Assembly (NCBI RefSeq): GCF_000002985.6
Contig: NC_003282.8
Location: 2,728,001-2,792,000 of the forward strand
Direction of reading: 5' to 3'
DNA from: Caenorhabditis elegans
Taxonomy: Eukaryota > Nematoda > Chromadorea > Rhabditida > Rhabditidae
DNA: 64,000 bases
Notes under the pieces: model-generated
Told to the model about the DNA's origin: nothing
Databases searched by the model: none
The model's input: the letters and a program-made list of their open reading frames with translations, nothing else
Program-made: the position numbers and the translations under genes
In this document: in pieces, positions 60,701-64,000 of the stretch
How positions within the stretch are numbered: the first letter of the stretch is position 1
Layout: each line of letters starts with the position of its first letter

Positions 60701-63700
60701 ATGGAAACAACTCCTCAAAACGAGCACAATGAGCATCAACAGCAGCAACACGCTGGTCACGTGGAAGACGTGCTTTTGCCAAAAGAGCCACAAGCAGTTC
60801 GAGTCGTTGAAGTTGTTGAGGATACGGATCATTCGTTCGAATTGAACACCGAATTACTCGAGAAAATCCTGTTGGACCCGAAAGTCGCCGATAAAAAGGT
60901 AGAAAAACTGGTGGCAAAAATGGGGAAAAAAAGACAAAAAATTCGGCTCTATAATTGGCTAAATTATGCCAAAAAAAGCGTGAAAATCTCGAAAAACTGG
61001 CAATTTTTCGCTGAAAATGCATAGAAATTGCTGAAAATTTATGGAAAAAACATATAATTCGTAAAAAAAACTCGGAAATTTCATTTGAAACATATTTAAA
61101 ATATGCCTGAATATCCCGAAATAGAAAATAAAATCAGAAAATTGCTTAAAATTTCAGAAAAAGTGCCAAAAAATGCCAATTTTTCACAGAAAATGCATAG
61201 AAATCGCCAAAAATTTATGGAAAAACTAATAATTCGTAAAAAAATATCGGAAATTTTATAAAAAAAGTATTTTAAATATGCCTGAATATCCCGAAATAGA
61301 AAATAAAATCTGAAATTGATTAAAATTTCAGAAAAAGTGCCAAAAAATGCCAATTTTTTCCAAAAATCTCGAAAAAATGCCAATTTTTCACTGAAAATGC
61401 ATAGAAGTTGCTGAAAATCGCCAAAAATTTATGGAAAAACTAATAATTCGTAAAAAAATATCGGAAATTTTATTAAAAAAGTATTCAAAATATGCTTGAA
61501 TTATCCAGAGATGGGAAATAAAATCTGAAATTGATTAAAATTTCAGAAAAAGTGCCAAAAAATGCCAATTTTTCACTGAAAATGCATAGAAATTGCTGAA
61601 AATCGCCAAAAATTTATAGGGAGAAAAAAAATTTTTAATTTAAGAAAAATTTCTGAAAATTTCAGTTTTTTTTTGGCATTAAAAATGCTCATTTTTGAGC
61701 AATTTTCAGCTAGTTTCAGCGGTTTTTTGCTCAAAATTTTAATTATTTTTTTCCAGGTTGCCGTAATCGGAGTTGCCGGTGCATATCGTAAAGGAAAATC
61801 CTTCCTTTTAAACTTTTTCCTTCGTTATTTGACATGGAGATCGAAAGCTGATAAGGTTATGGGAGGTATAATATATTTTATTGTTTTTTTTTTAATAAAA
61901 TTGAAAAAACAACTAATTTTTAACTGGAATTTTTAACTGGAGTCGATGGACGGCTAGTTTTGGTTTAAAAAAATTAAACATCTCGCCGTCCATCGACTTT
62001 TAAACACCTTAATCAAGTTTAAAACGCAATAAGATCAACTTGTAAACTCAAAATTTGACGGTGATTTCAAAAAAAGTTAGTTTCCAGCCGCTACGACATT
62101 GACAAGTCGGTAAAATGTCAGATTTTAGCTAAGTTTAGACCATTTTTTTGAGCCGTCATAACTGTTTTTTTTTGAGAAGTTTTCAAAAAGTTTCATTATG
62201 AAATTCGGTGTTTTCAGACAATTTTGAGTCTAATAAAGAAATTTCAAAAAAAATTCAACTACACCACCTTTAATACAGTTGTGATGTAGTTTTTCTACAC
62301 TTTTTAAAAAAATTTTCCGCCACTACTTGAATAACCCCGTAAATCGGTACAAGCGCTACTACAGTAGTAATTTATAGAATTACTGTAGTCGAGATATATT
62401 TTGCGCGTCAAATATGCTGTGCGTAGTACGCATTCTCAGAGTTGTGTGGTGTTCCCGTAATAATATTATCGATAAAAATCCATTTTTGCAGAAGTGGAAC
62501 TCGACAATTCTCAATGGATGTCGCCAAATTCTCCATTATCCGGATTCTCGTGGCGTGGTGGAAGTGAACGTGATACTAATGGAATACTTATTTGGAGTGA
62601 ACCATTCATTATGAAGGATAAAAATGGAGAGGAGGTGCCGAATTTTATCTATAAAAAACGTTTAAAAAATCTAGAACTTCCATGTAGTCCCCCCCCCCCC
62701 TACATGCCTGACCTTAAGGCGACCTCCGCCTGCCGCTTGCCGTATGCTAAACATCCGTTTTTTCATATCAATTTGATCTTCATCAAATTGATTAGAAATT
62801 TTGAAAATTTACGTAAAAATGTTTGAAGAAAAAAAAAGAGACGAAAGGCAGGCGTCAGGCCCTGAAACGGTGCCTGCCTACCATGGAAACTCTGAAAATA
62901 TGTTTTAAAGGTGGGGTACAGAAATTTTTTTGCTTTTTTAGACCCAAAATGGTCCAAAACTACCAAATTTCGTAATGAGACGTTCTGAAAATTTTTCAAA
63001 AAAAAGTTATGGTCGCTCAAAGTTTCGGAAAAAATGGCCCATTTTAGCTAAAATCTCAGATTTTGGCAACTTCTCGGTGTCACAGCGATTGGAAATTAAT
63101 TTTTATTTGATTATCATCCTTTAATGCATGTTTTGGCATTTTATTACGTGTTATTTCGTTGATTGAGATGGTTTTTTGGTCGATGGGGACGCAAAATTGT
63201 ATCATATTTGTGCCCGCCGCATCGACCGAAAAACCATCTCAGCCAACGAAATAACATTTAATAAAGTGCCAAAATATGCATTAAATGATGATAATCAAAT
63301 AAAAATTAAATTCCAACTGCTGCGCGACACCGAGAAGTTACCAAAATCTGAGATTTTAGCTAAAAATGGACCGTTTTTTCCAAAACTTTGAGGGGTCATA
63401 CCTTTTTTTTTTGGGAAATTTTCAGAACGTTTCATTACGAAATTTGGTAGTTTTGGGCCATTTTGGGTCTGAAAAAGCAAAGTCTCAAATTTCGGTACTC
63501 CATGTTTAAATTTGAAATTGTGTGTGAAATTTGATCGAATATATTATTATTCATTCAAAATTTGCATAGAATATTGATTTTCTCGCTGCAGCAGTATCTC
63601 TCTAAAATTCGCTTTTTCCACAGATTGCCGTTCTCCTTATGGACACACAAGGAGCATTTGATTCACAATCGACTGTCAAGGATTGTGCTACGATTTTCGC

Positions 63701-63728
63701 ACTTTCCACTATGATTTCCAGTGTTCAG
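60701..63728 (+). CDS. atln-1: Atlastin GTPase, first four coding exons (3' end beyond the window)
   Basis: Exons 60701-60898, 61757-61865, 62492-62634 and 63624-63728 join in phase; the gene continues right. TTTTTTCAG ends ten bases before the ATG, a probable SL trans-splice site. Residues 1-66 are a polar Gln/His/Glu-rich tail. The dynamin-like GTPase domain begins at 67: the P-loop is G74-AYRKGK-S81 in [20 protein letters not shown]. The atlastin hallmark follows as [23 protein letters not shown], then the G3 motif DTQG in [17 protein letters not shown], and [12 protein letters not shown]. These match animal atlastins closely. Atlastin is an ER-membrane GTPase that drives homotypic fusion of ER tubules. 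The three-helix middle domain, membrane hairpin and tail lie outside the window. Introns 1-3 are long (858, 626, 989 nt) and filled with tandem repeats and palindromes. The call is confident; the symbol assumes C. elegans. Confidence 0.95.
60930..61660. repeat. Degenerate tandem repeat in atln-1 intron 1
   Basis: The phrase CAGAAAAAGTGCCAAAAAAT, then TTCACTGAAAATGCATAGAA, CGCCAAAAATTTATGGAAAA and ATTCGTAAAAAAATATCGGA, repeats three to four times with spacings of about 175-215 bases. Confidence 0.9.
61942..61997. repeat. Short perfect hairpin in atln-1 intron 2
   Basis: GTCGATGGACGGC and its inverse GCCGTCCATCGAC form a 13-bp stem with a 30-base AT-rich loop. Rightward, 62385-62460 shares CGCGTCAAATATGC / GTACGCATTCTCA / TTCCCGTAATAAT wording with the receptor intron palindrome near 17000. 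Confidence 0.85.
62686..62885. mobile_element. GCAGGCAGG-type palindromic MITE in atln-1 intron 3
   Basis: Starts by a 12-C tract (62689-62700) and CATGCCTGACCTTAAGGCGA; ends AGGCAGGCGTCAGGCCCTGA then GGTGCCTGCCTACCATGG. Related to 5998-6245. Confidence 0.7.
62904..63510. mobile_element. 607-bp palindrome with TTTAAA ends in atln-1 intron 3
   Basis: It runs from TTTAAAGGTGGGGTACAGAA to TTCGGTACTCCATGTTTAAA. The arms pair almost end to end: GGTCCAAAACTACCAAATTT with AAATTTGGTAGTTTTGGGCC, and TTCTCGGTGTCACAGCG with GCGCGACACCGAGAA. The centre is near 63207 (CAAAATTGTATCATATTTGT). No coding frame is present; it is a non-autonomous fold-back element. Confidence 0.85.
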
Positions 63729-64000
63729 GTATCAAAAAAAACTAGAAAACTACAAAAATTTTACTCTAAATTACAGTTTTATATTGATAAAATTCGCGTA
63801 AAAACTACACAAAAAAATTATGAATTAATACAAAATCAGTTTTCCTAACGAAATTTGCTGATTTTTCAGTAGAAAAAACGCTTAAAATGCAGAAAGTTTG
63901 TCCGGTAGATGCAAGAATTTCTAAACAAAAAACCCCCTTTTTTTCGGGAAACCAACGAAAATGCTGAGAATTGTTAATTTTTAATTTTAAAATCTATATT

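Overview
The window reads as nuclear DNA of a small-genome nematode, most likely Caenorhabditis elegans (inference). It is AT-rich, genes are split by short introns (many 45-60 nt) with TTTTCAG-type acceptors, several start codons lie just downstream of a TTTCAG as expected for SL trans-splicing, and intergenic DNA and introns are full of palindromic repeats. The right-hand gene is recognisably atlastin (atln-1). All exon structures below were assembled by eye from splice consensus and reading-phase agreement; no alignment was run.

Layout. 1-5504: a near-perfect inverted repeat (arms of about 1.32 kb, no indels in the stretches compared, left arm running off the window) around a 2.9-kb spacer holding a complete seven-exon gene of an unrecognised family (413 aa), with two extra last-exon fragments of the same family. 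5505-14960: no convincing gene; dispersed repeats, hairpins and four tRNA-like elements. 15007-19377: a ten-exon nuclear hormone receptor (498 aa). 19378-31440: repeat-rich, with one small four-exon coiled-coil gene (112 aa), a recurring CG-rich motif, a TACTGTAG array and a 1.8-kb satellite that is a continuous string of heat-shock-element pentamers. 31463-37612: two tandem 7TM chemoreceptor paralogues (319 and 323 aa) whose first two exons look homogenised by gene conversion. 37978-43735, minus strand: a six-exon acidic protein with one membrane segment (482 aa) and a four-copy 314-bp tandem repeat in an intron. 43736-49300: no clear gene; GGGCGGAGCTA repeats, a GC-rich island and one orphan exon-like segment.

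49310-54824: a broken copy of the splicing factor gene prp-17 (CDC40) on the minus strand, split by a two-level transposon nest. A palindromic element (ends CACTGCAAC) carries a 3.29-kb Tc1/mariner-type transposon with 417-bp inverted repeats, a TA duplication and an apparently intact five-exon transposase. An empty relative of the outer element at 56377-57141 preserves the pre-insertion site. 57142-60690: large palindromes. 60701-63728: the first four coding exons of atln-1, continuing past the window.

The genes do not form a pathway. The strongest signals are the HSE satellite, the datable transposon nest with an intact transposase, the gene held between near-identical inverted arms, and the mosaic chemoreceptor pair.
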